Of a stretch of DNA of 64,000 bases, positions 17,094-25,486 are shown piece after piece; positions within the stretch are counted from its first letter, which is position 1, and each line of letters starts with the position of its first letter. The DNA is taken from positions 124,001-188,000 of the forward strand of contig NZ_UAVP01000003.1 of NCBI RefSeq assembly GCF_900446695.1, given 5' to 3'. Origin of the DNA: Capnocytophaga sputigena. GTDB taxonomy: Bacteria > Bacteroidota > Bacteroidia > Flavobacteriales > Flavobacteriaceae. The notes under the pieces are model-generated. The model was not told the origin of the DNA, searched no databases, and saw nothing but the letters and a program-made list of their open reading frames with translations. Position numbers and translations under genes: made by a program.

Positions 17094-18350
17094 TTATTGT
17101 CCTAAAAGTTTTTTTACACGTTGGAAATTAGCACTATCTCCTAAAGCTCCATAGATGTTTTTCAATTGTTCTAAGATGTTTTCAACATTACCATTTGCTT
17201 TAGTATAATTCTCTAATACTTCAGCACCTTTTTTGAATAAACCATCTTTTTGGTCTCTTAATGCTTCAAATTTAGCAATATCTGCTTTAGAATTTCCTAA
17301 TTTGTTCATTTGCTCAATCAAACCATTACCTTCATTGATGTAGGTAGTAGAGATATTCAAAGCTGCATCAGCGTAGTTAGGTTTAATTTTAAGTGCTTGT
17401 TCAAAACCTTTGCGTGCTTCCAAAATATTACCTTGTTGCATATTGATTACTCCAATATTGTAGTGAAGGTCAGCATTATTTGGATCTAATTGAGCAGCTT
17501 CTTGCATTAGTTGTTTGAATTTTTCTTTATTATCTAACTGCAAGTATACATTAGCTTCAGCAAGGATGATGTTTGCATCTTTAGGATATGCTTTTTTAGC
17601 ATCTTCAAATGCTTTGATAGCCTCATCAACTTTCTTTTGTTCTACATAGATAAAGGCTATGTTTTTTATGATATCGGCGCGTTTAGAAGGTGTTTTTTCA
17701 ACTCTTGCTTTTTCGTGAGTCCCTGCTTTTACCATTAGTTCAGCTTGGTTTTTATCAGAGAAAGTCTCATCTTGTTTAGTTTGTTTATTGGTTGCGATAT
17801 AAAGTGTTTCAGCTCCATCATAACCAAGGTCTTTAAGTTCTGAGTACAATTTCACGGCTTTATCATAGTCTTTGCCTTCTACTGCTACTACAGCAGCATT
17901 GTACAAGAACACAGTATCGCGAGCGCTAAGGCGATATACTTGTTCAAAAGCTACTGAAGCATTTTTGTAATCCTTAGCTTTGTACTTTTCTTGAGCTTGT
18001 CCTACTGCAAAGTTTATAGCTTCATCAGCTAATGATTGTAACTGATTAGTATATTTTCCTTTACCGCCTTCTAATTGTTTTACTTTAGCAAAAGCAGCGG
18101 TAGCGTTTTGCAAAGAAGCCAAACTTTTGTTTTTCTTAGTTAGCTCGATATTAGCTTGAGCTTCTAAAAAATAAAACTGAGGAGCAAATTCAGTGCCTTC
18201 TACACTTCCTTTGATGGCATTTAAACCACTTTGAGCTGATGTTAAATCACCTTTACGGATTTGTTTTTCAATCTCTTTAAGTTCTTTTTTTTGTCCGAAT
18301 GCGACTGCCGAAATAAGTAGCGCAGCAGCCATTAATAATGGTTTTCTCAT
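17094..18350 (-). CDS. Exported tetratricopeptide-repeat protein
   Basis: 418 residues from the ATG at 18350, which begins a clear signal peptide (MRKPLLMAAALLISAVAFGQ). An upstream ATG would add 19 residues before the signal peptide and lies over the promoter, so I reject it. The body is lysine-rich with several TPR units, best seen at about 225-350 (ADIIKNIAFIYVEQKKVDEAIKAFEDA; ADLHYNIGVINMQQGNILEARKGFEQALKIKPNYADAALNIS). TPRs give protein-protein interaction; abundant periplasmic TPR proteins of this type are common in flavobacteria. No partner is evident from the neighbours. Confidence 0.85.
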   Translation of the reverse strand: MRKPLLMAAALLISAVAFGQKKELKEIEKQIRKGDLTSAQSGLNAIKGSVEGTEFAPQFYFLEAQANIELTKKNKSLASLQNATAAFAKVKQLEGGKGKYTNQLQSLADEAINFAVGQAQEKYKAKDYKNASVAFEQVYRLSARDTVFLYNAAVVAVEGKDYDKAVKLYSELKDLGYDGAETLYIATNKQTKQDETFSDKNQAELMVKAGTHEKARVEKTPSKRADIIKNIAFIYVEQKKVDEAIKAFEDAKKAYPKDANIILAEANVYLQLDNKEKFKQLMQEAAQLDPNNADLHYNIGVINMQQGNILEARKGFEQALKIKPNYADAALNISTTYINEGNGLIEQMNKLGNSKADIAKFEALRDQKDGLFKKGAEVLENYTKANGNVENILEQLKNIYGALGDSANFQRVKKLLGQ

Positions 18351-18404
18351 ATTGTTTTGCAATTTTAAAACAGTTTTTTGTTTTATGTATTTATTTATAA
18401 TTCG

Positions 18405-18435
18405 CAAATGTAGTGCTTTATTTTAAAAATACCAA
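18405..18435 (-). promoter_or_regulatory. Promoter of the periplasmic TPR gene
   Basis: On the minus strand, TTG (18435-18433), 20 bp spacer, TACATTTG (18412-18405); 54 nt before the chosen ATG. Confidence 0.75.
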
Positions 18436-18522
18436 ATATTTTTAACTTTTTATTTAGAAACAAATATTATACCAATTGTATTATTTTGATTATTAGATTA
18501 TTGTTTTCTCAAAAGGAATAGA

Positions 18523-19470
18523 TTACATTCCTAAGAACCTCATCACTTTGTTGTTATGGCGAGTAGTTACATTGAGTTGTTGTGTAAAACTAATTCTAAA
18601 AGTAGAGTTTTTAATACTTACAAGGTCGGAATTATTAAAATATACTCGTTTATTATTATGTAGTATTGAAAAATCTATTGTTGAGTTTTTAATTTTGTAA
18701 GTAAGAGCAATATTGTATCTAAAATTTACATATTGATTAATTTTCATTTTACTTATAGGAGCTGTTTCTCCCCCAAAATAGAATCCTAATCCTACTAAAC
18801 CACTAAAGGTGAGATTAGGGGCAATTTGCCAAAGATTGGCTACCCCTCCACTTAACCCAGTTTGTATATGCTTGAAATCGTCAGTTCTATCTGGATCTAT
18901 AAGAGGCAAACTGAGTTTATGATAGAAAACGCCTCCTCCAACATAAAAACTAAATAAAGGTTTTAATTGATTACCTTCTGGATTAAAAATATTTTTTAAA
19001 GAGGTTTCTCTCCATTTGGTGAAGTATAAAAATTCACTTCCTATCTGTTGTACACGAGCATCTTTGAGAAGATGTATATTTTGACCATTTTCATAATAGA
19101 AACCTTTATAACTTTGGTAATAAAGGTCTAACAAAAACTTATTGCTAATAAAAGAATGTATTTGAAAATCAAAATAGCTCGTTTTTCCATATTTATTTTC
19201 ATTGCGCAAAGGCATTAAACCTCTGGCATAGTCTAGGTTTACATAGGTATTATGCACTCCTAAACCCAACCCCATTGTAAGAGGATAGTTGGGCAATATT
19301 GTTTTATTTTTTAGATTTATATTTATAGGAGAATCTTCTATATCAACTGCGAGATAATTAATACTCAATGACGGTTTTATCCACACTTTATATTGATACC
19401 TTTTAGTAGTAGTGGTATCTTGTGCCCATAAAGTAGTGATTGATAAGAAAAAAAGAACTATATATTTCAT
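18523..19470 (-). CDS. Exported beta-rich protein, probably an outer-membrane barrel of the DUF4421 type
   Basis: 315 residues with signal peptide MKYIVLFFLSITTLWAQ. The mature part alternates hydrophobic and polar residues with many aromatics (LTMGLGLGVHNTYVNLDYARG, LLDLYYQSYKGFYYENG, FRYNIALTYKIKNSTIDFSILHNN), the look of a beta-barrel. I think it belongs to DUF4421, a Bacteroidota family of unknown function, with moderate confidence. It ends ...TTRHNNKVMRFLGM, so it lacks the usual terminal aromatic residue of outer-membrane barrels. It is flanked upstream by a hairpin repeat (19504-19541). Confidence 0.6.
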   Translation of the reverse strand: MKYIVLFFLSITTLWAQDTTTTKRYQYKVWIKPSLSINYLAVDIEDSPININLKNKTILPNYPLTMGLGLGVHNTYVNLDYARGLMPLRNENKYGKTSYFDFQIHSFISNKFLLDLYYQSYKGFYYENGQNIHLLKDARVQQIGSEFLYFTKWRETSLKNIFNPEGNQLKPLFSFYVGGGVFYHKLSLPLIDPDRTDDFKHIQTGLSGGVANLWQIAPNLTFSGLVGLGFYFGGETAPISKMKINQYVNFRYNIALTYKIKNSTIDFSILHNNKRVYFNNSDLVSIKNSTFRISFTQQLNVTTRHNNKVMRFLGM

Positions 19471-19503
19471 CCTGTTAGAAGTTAAAAAGGAAAGGTTTTG
19501 TTG

Positions 19504-19541
19504 AACTTTGCTAAAGTCTCGTAAGAGACTTTAGCAAAGTT
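19504..19541. repeat. Hairpin repeat, 17-bp perfect stem with GTAA tetraloop
   Basis: 19504-19520 pairs perfectly with 19525-19541. It lies just after the arginine decarboxylase stop (19555), as a terminator would, but neither side has a clear T run. The core AACTTTGCTAAAG matches the hairpins at 8447 and 9380. Confidence 0.8.
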
Positions 19542-19554
19542 TATACCTTAAATT

Positions 19555-20946
19555 TTAGTAACCTAAGATTTTTAACATTTCGTCAGCTTTTTGCTGTTCC
19601 ATAAAGAGACGAGAGGTGAGGTTACCATTTTTATCTTTATCAATAAGTACTATTTTAGGTTGTGGAATGAGGCAGTGTTGCAATCCCCCTACCCCACCAA
19701 TACTATCCTGATATGCCCCTGTATTGAAGAAACCTATATAGAGTGGTTTATTTTTGTTATATTTAGGTAAATAGATAGCGTTCATATTTTGTTCGCTATT
19801 GTAATAATCATCACCATCACAAGTAAGCCCACCAAGGAGTACGCGTTCATACTCATCATTCCAACGGTTGATAGGCAATAATACAAAACGTTTATTAATA
19901 GCCCAAGAATCAGGCAAAGTAGTAATGAAAGAGGAATTAATCATATTCCATTTTTCACGGTCGTTTTGTTGTTTTTGGTACATTATCTCGTAGATAGCGC
20001 CTCCAGCTTCTCCCACTGTGAAACTTCCAAATTCAGTAAAGATATTAGGCACAGGTACTTTTTCTTGATCGCAAGTAATTTTTATCTGGCGGATAATCTC
20101 ATCAACCATATAGGCATAATCATACTCAAAAGCTAATGAACTTTTGATTGGAAAACCACCACCTATATTAAGGCTATCAAGTTCAGGAGCTACTTTTTTG
20201 AGCTGGATATATACACGCAAACACTTCAAAAGTTCATTCCAATAGTAGGCATTATCTTTAATACCTGTATTGATAAAGAAGTGCAACATTTTGAGGCGCA
20301 CTTTTGGATTGTCCTTAATTTCACGATTGTAGAAAGGTACAATATTTTTATAACCAATTCCTAAACGGCTAGTGTAAAACTCTGAACGAGGATCTTCTTC
20401 AGAGGCAATACGAATACCAATATTGTACGATCCTTCTATTTTTTCTTCAAACAAATTGATTTCCTCATAGTTATCAATAATTGGAATACAATTTTGATAG
20501 CCACGATTGATAAGATCGGCAATGCCATCAATATAAGCATCACGTTTGAAACCATTACACAAAATATAGTTCTCTTTGGTAATCAATCCTTCGCTGATAA
20601 GGTTGTTGATAATATTGATATCAAAAGCTGAAGAGGTTTCCATGTGGATATCATTCTTCAAAGCTTCTACCATTACGTGTTTGAAATGAGAACTTTTGGT
20701 GCAATAACAATAGTTATAAGCCCCTTTATATTTGTGTTTTTTAATAGCTTTTTCAAACCATTTTTTGGCACGTTGAATATTCTCGGATATTCTGGGTAGA
20801 TACATAAATTTGAGGGGAGCTCCATACTTGCGTACAAGTTCCATCAAATCAATATTGTGAAAGCGAAGTTCATCGCCATCTAAAGTAAATTCATCTTGTG
20901 GAAAATAGTAGGTTTGGTCAATTAGGTCAATATATTTATTTTTCAT
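19555..20946 (-). CDS. speA: Arginine decarboxylase, PLP-dependent, alanine-racemase fold
   Basis: Decarboxylates arginine to agmatine, the first step of polyamine synthesis in this phylum. 463 residues, the length typical of flavobacterial homologues and shorter than E. coli SpeA. The PLP lysine is K84 in YCTKSSH; further family motifs are HMETSSAFDI, ILCNGFKRDAYI, SLNIGGGFPI and GGLTCDGDDYYN with its C-D substrate-binding residues. A deoxyhypusine-synthase-like gene at 38790 may act later in the pathway but is not linked. An apparent promoter about 260 nt upstream gives an unusually long leader. The exact substrate (arginine rather than a related amino acid) rests on family assignment. Confidence 0.85.
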   Translation of the reverse strand: MKNKYIDLIDQTYYFPQDEFTLDGDELRFHNIDLMELVRKYGAPLKFMYLPRISENIQRAKKWFEKAIKKHKYKGAYNYCYCTKSSHFKHVMVEALKNDIHMETSSAFDINIINNLISEGLITKENYILCNGFKRDAYIDGIADLINRGYQNCIPIIDNYEEINLFEEKIEGSYNIGIRIASEEDPRSEFYTSRLGIGYKNIVPFYNREIKDNPKVRLKMLHFFINTGIKDNAYYWNELLKCLRVYIQLKKVAPELDSLNIGGGFPIKSSLAFEYDYAYMVDEIIRQIKITCDQEKVPVPNIFTEFGSFTVGEAGGAIYEIMYQKQQNDREKWNMINSSFITTLPDSWAINKRFVLLPINRWNDEYERVLLGGLTCDGDDYYNSEQNMNAIYLPKYNKNKPLYIGFFNTGAYQDSIGGVGGLQHCLIPQPKIVLIDKDKNGNLTSRLFMEQQKADEMLKILGY

Positions 20947-21338
20947 TTGTACAGTGTAAATTAAATAATGAGTGATTTTTAGTAAAAAACATTTGAGGTA
21001 ACCTTAATTTGTCACCTATTTATTACCTAACTACACCTGATTCAAATACGAAGTGGTGAAAGACTTTTAGCCTTAAATTTAATTTGTAGAGAATGAGTGC
21101 GTGCAGAGTGAAAATAACTTAAAAATAAAATGTTCATTTTCAGCGACCAAAGGTTTTAGTAATTAAATTATCTTATACTTCAGAAATAGTATATTACTAT
21201 TCGAGTGCAAAAATAATTATTATTTTTGAATTACAAACACATTGAATAGAAAAAAGTGAGGAATATTTTATTGTCTAGAACATTAATCTAAATATTTTTA
21301 AGGTTCAAGTTGTGGAATATACTCATTTTATAGAGTAC
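20947..21338. other. Gene-free stretch: long leader and promoter of the arginine decarboxylase gene
   Basis: The 449 nt between speA and gpmA hold the gpmA terminator (from 21339), the speA promoter (21208-21236) and about 255 nt of apparent speA leader. I see no reading frame or RNA gene. The only small structure noted in the leader is a short palindrome, AGGTAACCT, at 20996-21004. Confidence 0.5.
21208..21236 (-). promoter_or_regulatory. Putative promoter of the arginine decarboxylase gene
   Basis: On the minus strand TTG (21236-21234), 18 bp spacer, TATTTTTG (21215-21208). It lies about 262 nt before the speA ATG; I found no closer match. Confidence 0.55.
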
Positions 21339-21381
21339 AAAAATACCTCCAGAAAGGATAAAATTTCTTGGAGGTATTTTT
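21339..21381 (-). terminator. Terminator of gpmA
   Basis: A 12-bp stem (21339-21350 with 21370-21381), extended by an AGAAA/TTTCT pairing across a one-base bulge, and a minus-strand T run. It begins 15 nt after the gpmA stop. Confidence 0.85.
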
Positions 21382-21395
21382 TATAAAAACAAATA

Positions 21396-22142
21396 CTATT
21401 TTGATTTTCCTTGATTTGCAACGCTATTAATAGCAGCAGCAATTGCTTCTTGGTCACCTAAGTAATAGTGCTTGATAGGTTTTAAGTTAGCATCGAGTTC
21501 ATACACCAAAGGCACCCCTGTAGGGATGTTGAGTTTAAGGATTTCATCCTCAGAAAGTCCGTCGAGGTATTGAACTAATGAGCGCAAACTATTACCGTGA
21601 GCTGCAATGATTACACTTTTACCAGCTTTAATATCAGGAGCTATTTCATTGAACCATATAGGCAACATACGATCATAGCAATCTTTCAAACTTTCACCAG
21701 CTGTTTTTTCTTCTTTAGTAAGGGCAGCATAGCGACGGTCGTGTGATGGGTGACGTTCATCGGATTCTTCAATAAATGGAGGACGTACATCATAAGAGCG
21801 ACGCCATAAAAGCACTTGGTCTTCACCATATTTAGCAGCTGTTTCAGCTTTGTTTAAACCTTGTAGTGCTCCATAACTTTTTTCATTGAGTCTCCAGCTT
21901 TTGTGAGTAGGTACCCAAAGGTCACCCATTGCTTCTAAAGCATTGTTCAAAGTTTTGATAGCTCTTTTAAGTACAGATGTGTAGGCAACATCGAATTTGA
22001 AACCTTCTTCTTTCATTACACGTCCTGCTTCGCGAGCTTCTTGTACTCCTTGCTCAGTTAAATCTACATCTTGCCACCCTGTGAATAGGTTGAGCTTGTT
22101 CCATTCACTTTGTCCGTGGCGTAAAAGTACTACTTTATACAT
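21396..22142 (-). CDS. gpmA: 2,3-bisphosphoglycerate-dependent phosphoglycerate mutase
   Basis: Interconverts 3- and 2-phosphoglycerate in glycolysis. 248 residues, the usual length. The phosphohistidine motif is [10 protein letters not shown] with H9; further conserved segments are [14 protein letters not shown], the substrate loop [11 protein letters not shown] and the second catalytic histidine in [16 protein letters not shown]. It lies 23 nt downstream of the AsmA-like gene and probably belongs to the same transcript, with a hairpin terminator immediately after it. Confidence 0.96.
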   Translation of the reverse strand: MYKVVLLRHGQSEWNKLNLFTGWQDVDLTEQGVQEAREAGRVMKEEGFKFDVAYTSVLKRAIKTLNNALEAMGDLWVPTHKSWRLNEKSYGALQGLNKAETAAKYGEDQVLLWRRSYDVRPPFIEESDERHPSHDRRYAALTKEEKTAGESLKDCYDRMLPIWFNEIAPDIKAGKSVIIAAHGNSLRSLVQYLDGLSEDEILKLNIPTGVPLVYELDANLKPIKHYYLGDQEAIAAAINSVANQGKSK

Positions 22143-22165
22143 ATATAATTCAATTAATTTTATTT

Positions 22166-24844
22166 TTATTCGCCTTCATTTTTTCCGCCTAAGCCTTTAA
22201 GGAAGTTACCTAATTGTTTTTTAGCTTCTTTTTTAGCCTCCTCTTTAGCTTTTTCTTTCACTTTAGTCATTGTGCTGTCTCTATTTTTCATCAGTCCACC
22301 AACAGTTTTGGTTATTTCGCCTGCTGTACCTGAACTGGTTTTACTTCCTAACGCTTGTTGTAGTGCATCAGTACCTTTAGCAGTAAGATTATTAATTTGG
22401 TTTTTAGCTATTTGAGTAGCTAAATCTTTTACTACGGTTTTGGCATCAGTGCTTACTTGAGGTTTTTTAAAAGTTCCTCCAACGGTTGCAACTACAGGTA
22501 AGTTGGTTATTTTTTTCTGATTTTCAGGAGTGAGTTTTGATAACAAACCTTCGGCTTCTTTACCTAACATTTGAGGGGGAACATTGAAAGTGAGTTTGTA
22601 ATTCATCTGTTGGTCGAATCCATGAGACCCCGCTACCTCTATAGCTACATCTTTATATTTAATAGTAAAAGGTTTTATTTTTACTTTTCCATCCTCAAAA
22701 TCAACTGCTGCTTTCACATCTTTGAGGTTAAGATTATTTAAATTCAATCCTGTAAATTGGCTATCTAAGGCTGAAAGTAAGGCTGAACCGTGACTATCAA
22801 TCTTAGAGTCGATGAGAGCTGCAAATAAATCACCTGAGACACTATTGATTTCAGGAGTTAAATCGTTTTTCAAAGAACCTTTCACATTGATAACAGTATT
22901 TACTTTACCTTGTACTACTTTAGCAATAGGCGCAATTTTTTCTAACATCGTGATTTGAGAGAACGCTTCGGGAATATTGACACGATTGAGGTTTAAATCT
23001 ACATCAAAAGTAGGTGTTTTCTCTTTGGTAGAGACATCACCTGAGAGGGCTATGTTACCTCCAAAAATATCTGATTTTAGGTTTTCTAAAGCTACTTTTT
23101 CATCTTTTATTATCAGTTTTCCTGATACATTACTCAACTTCAAATTGTCGTATAACACTGTATTAGCTTTAGCTGCAAGAGTACAATCCAAGAAAGCAGG
23201 TACTTTTATAGCTGCTTGATCAGTAGCCTTAGTAGTTGTTTTGGGAGCTTCTTTAGTTTCTTTTTTAGGAGTTGTTGTTTCGGCAGTAGCAGGTTGCATA
23301 AAATCGTTTACTACCAATTTATTAGAAGAAAGATTGAAGTTTCCTTTGAGAATTTCTTTTCTAAAAGCAAATCCGTATAGATTATCAATTGTTCCAGTAA
23401 GATGCAAATCGGTTTCACCTGTACGGGCATCGAATTGAGATAGCCCAATGTGTGAAGGACTAAATGCTACATTCAAATTATCAATATGAAAAGGCTTCAC
23501 AAACTCTTCGCCTGCATATACAAATTGAGAAAGGGATAAATTACCTTGTGCTTTAATATTTTGATAGTTTTTAGTTTCTACTGATTTCATATCCAGCTGT
23601 GTAGCGATATCAGCACGAAGAATACCTGAGAACTTCTTATCTAACGAAATTGGATAAGCTTGAGATAAATTAGCTAAATTGATAGTACCTTTTACTGCTA
23701 AATCAACAAATGGATTTACTACTATATTACTCACATTGGCACGAGCTGAGAAGTGATCTTGGTCGATACTCATTGTAAATTTATTGAGATTTACTTTGGT
23801 ATCGTTGGTAATACCCGTAGTGTTGTTTACTTTTAGGTCGATAGTGATGTCACGCACCGTTTTAGGCAGGTTCGGATATTTAAAAGAAGCATTGTCTGCA
23901 TACATTTCAAGTCCGAAAGTAGGAATTTTATCACCTACCATATCTCCTTTTGCAAAACCTTTGAGAGTGAGATTACCTGTAGTTTTTACATTTTCAATAC
24001 TTTTGGAGTACTCTTCAGGAATAAGAGCTAAGAAGTTTTGAAATGAATTAGTAGGAGTGCTAAAAGTAAGATCGTAACGTTGTCCTTCTTCTAATAGCTG
24101 AATAAATCCATCAAACACCAAATCTAAGCGGTTTACAGTAGCTTTATTTTGTTTGAAAGTGTACTTTTGATTTTTTAGGTCAATACCTAAAATAGCTTGA
24201 AGTGTAATAGGTACTTGTTTCATAAAAGTACTTTTATCCATTGCAAAAGTTACGTTGGCTTTAGTTTGTGTATCTAAATCCAACACTTCTTCAGCAAAGT
24301 TACCTTTTCCGCTATGATAGATGTCGGCTACTTCCATAAAGAGGTTACCGTCATCCATTTTAAAAGTAAATTTTAAATTTTCAACGTTATATTGTTGAAT
24401 ATCGAGTTTGATAGGAGCAGATTCTTCTTCAGGTTTATCGGAAGGGATGGCGATATCAAAGTTACCAACTCCTTCTTTATTAAGGTGTATGTATACAGAA
24501 GCATCTTTCACATTAGCACCTAACAAATTGTAGTTACCCGCTAATAAATCTTTTATACTCAAAGTTACATCAATATGTTTAGCAGCAAAAAGAGTATCAC
24601 CTACAAAGGGTTCTTTATTTACTAATACAAAATCATTTAGGGTTACTTGAGCTTTAGGAAAGTTTTTAAATAGACTGATATCTACATCTTGCAAAGCAAG
24701 ATTTGCTTTTAAATTCTTATTTGCCATCTCAATCACCTTTTCTTTAATAGTATCTTTAAAGAAAAAAGGAATAGCAATCATTGCAATGATGAGGAGCAAA
24801 AGTGTAATACCTCCCCACTTAAATATTTTTTTAGCTATTTTCAT
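22166..24844 (-). CDS. AsmA family inner-membrane-anchored protein
   Basis: 892 residues: a short basic start, one membrane segment (about 11-29, [20 protein letters not shown]), then a long extracytoplasmic beta-rich region with the AsmA N-terminal pattern ([17 protein letters not shown]) and the AsmA_2-like C-terminal pattern ([42 protein letters not shown]). It ends in a lysine/glutamate-rich helical tail ([18 protein letters not shown]). AsmA-like proteins are related to bridge-type lipid transport proteins and affect outer-membrane assembly or phospholipid transport; which role applies here is unknown. Residues about 515-550 form a threonine/proline/lysine-rich linker. Confidence 0.88.
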   Translation of the reverse strand: MKIAKKIFKWGGITLLLLIIAMIAIPFFFKDTIKEKVIEMANKNLKANLALQDVDISLFKNFPKAQVTLNDFVLVNKEPFVGDTLFAAKHIDVTLSIKDLLAGNYNLLGANVKDASVYIHLNKEGVGNFDIAIPSDKPEEESAPIKLDIQQYNVENLKFTFKMDDGNLFMEVADIYHSGKGNFAEEVLDLDTQTKANVTFAMDKSTFMKQVPITLQAILGIDLKNQKYTFKQNKATVNRLDLVFDGFIQLLEEGQRYDLTFSTPTNSFQNFLALIPEEYSKSIENVKTTGNLTLKGFAKGDMVGDKIPTFGLEMYADNASFKYPNLPKTVRDITIDLKVNNTTGITNDTKVNLNKFTMSIDQDHFSARANVSNIVVNPFVDLAVKGTINLANLSQAYPISLDKKFSGILRADIATQLDMKSVETKNYQNIKAQGNLSLSQFVYAGEEFVKPFHIDNLNVAFSPSHIGLSQFDARTGETDLHLTGTIDNLYGFAFRKEILKGNFNLSSNKLVVNDFMQPATAETTTPKKETKEAPKTTTKATDQAAIKVPAFLDCTLAAKANTVLYDNLKLSNVSGKLIIKDEKVALENLKSDIFGGNIALSGDVSTKEKTPTFDVDLNLNRVNIPEAFSQITMLEKIAPIAKVVQGKVNTVINVKGSLKNDLTPEINSVSGDLFAALIDSKIDSHGSALLSALDSQFTGLNLNNLNLKDVKAAVDFEDGKVKIKPFTIKYKDVAIEVAGSHGFDQQMNYKLTFNVPPQMLGKEAEGLLSKLTPENQKKITNLPVVATVGGTFKKPQVSTDAKTVVKDLATQIAKNQINNLTAKGTDALQQALGSKTSSGTAGEITKTVGGLMKNRDSTMTKVKEKAKEEAKKEAKKQLGNFLKGLGGKNEGE

Positions 24845-24872
24845 TGTGTTTACAATTATATTTTATAGAGGG

Positions 24873-24880
24873 CAAAGGTA
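24873..24880 (-). promoter_or_regulatory. -7 box of the AsmA-gpmA transcript
   Basis: TACCTTTG on the minus strand, 28 nt before the AsmA start. A TTG at 24904-24902 (21 bp away) lies in the last codons of the NfeD-like gene and may be the -33 element. Confidence 0.6.
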
Positions 24881-24898
24881 CGAAATAATTTTGAATTG

Positions 24899-25465
24899 TT
24901 ACAATCGTTCTACAAATAAAACGGCATCGTCTATAGAAATTATTTTCACGATGGTGTTAGAAGGAAGCCGCTCACCAGTGGTCATAGCGTCTAATTCGTG
25001 TATAGTTCCGCGTACACTAATGGTTACTTTACCCCTCCCCTGTTTATATTCAGGTATAGGAATATAAACTTCAGCCGTTTTTCCTATAGTTTCTGAGAGT
25101 TTGAAAGTATTGTCTTCTGAAAGTCTCATTAGAGCTCTGATAATAAGGAAAAATAAGTATACAAACAAAACTCCTACTACAATAGCTAAAGTTATGAGTA
25201 GGAGTTGATTGTTAATAATTTTATAAAATGAAATACCAGTCCAGCTAAATCCTAACAAGAAGTTCATCAAATTACGAAAAGAGAAAAGCTGGAAAGGTGT
25301 GTCGCCTCCGTTGAGATCACCATCGAAATCGGCGGAAGTACCATCGGAGGCGTCACTTCCTATAAATGTAAGTATCATTTGGATAATAAAAATCACAGAA
25401 CTAGGGATTGCTACCATCCAAAATCCTTTTAAAAGAGTATCAAAGTTATTGAAAACTTCTAACAT
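24899..25465 (-). CDS. NfeD-like (YqiJ-type) membrane protein with C-terminal OB-fold
   Basis: 188 residues: a hydrophobic N-terminal segment (about 14-33), a glycine/aspartate-rich loop (GSDASDGTSADFDGDLNGGDTP, broken here as GSDASDGTS then ADFDGDLNGGD), two further membrane segments (about 64-80 and 86-113), and a soluble C-terminal domain from about 125 (GKTAEVYIPIPEYKQGRGKVTISVRG...NTIVKIISIDDAVLFVERL) that fits the NfeD/OB-fold. Such proteins usually pair with a flotillin (YqiK/FloA-like); no flotillin is present in this window. Instead it follows a 916-residue unknown membrane protein by 21 nt. Confidence 0.75.
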   Translation of the reverse strand: MLEVFNNFDTLLKGFWMVAIPSSVIFIIQMILTFIGSDASDGTSADFDGDLNGGDTPFQLFSFRNLMNFLLGFSWTGISFYKIINNQLLLITLAIVVGVLFVYLFFLIIRALMRLSEDNTFKLSETIGKTAEVYIPIPEYKQGRGKVTISVRGTIHELDAMTTGERLPSNTIVKIISIDDAVLFVERL

Positions 25466-25486
25466 AGTATATAGTTTTTATGGTTA

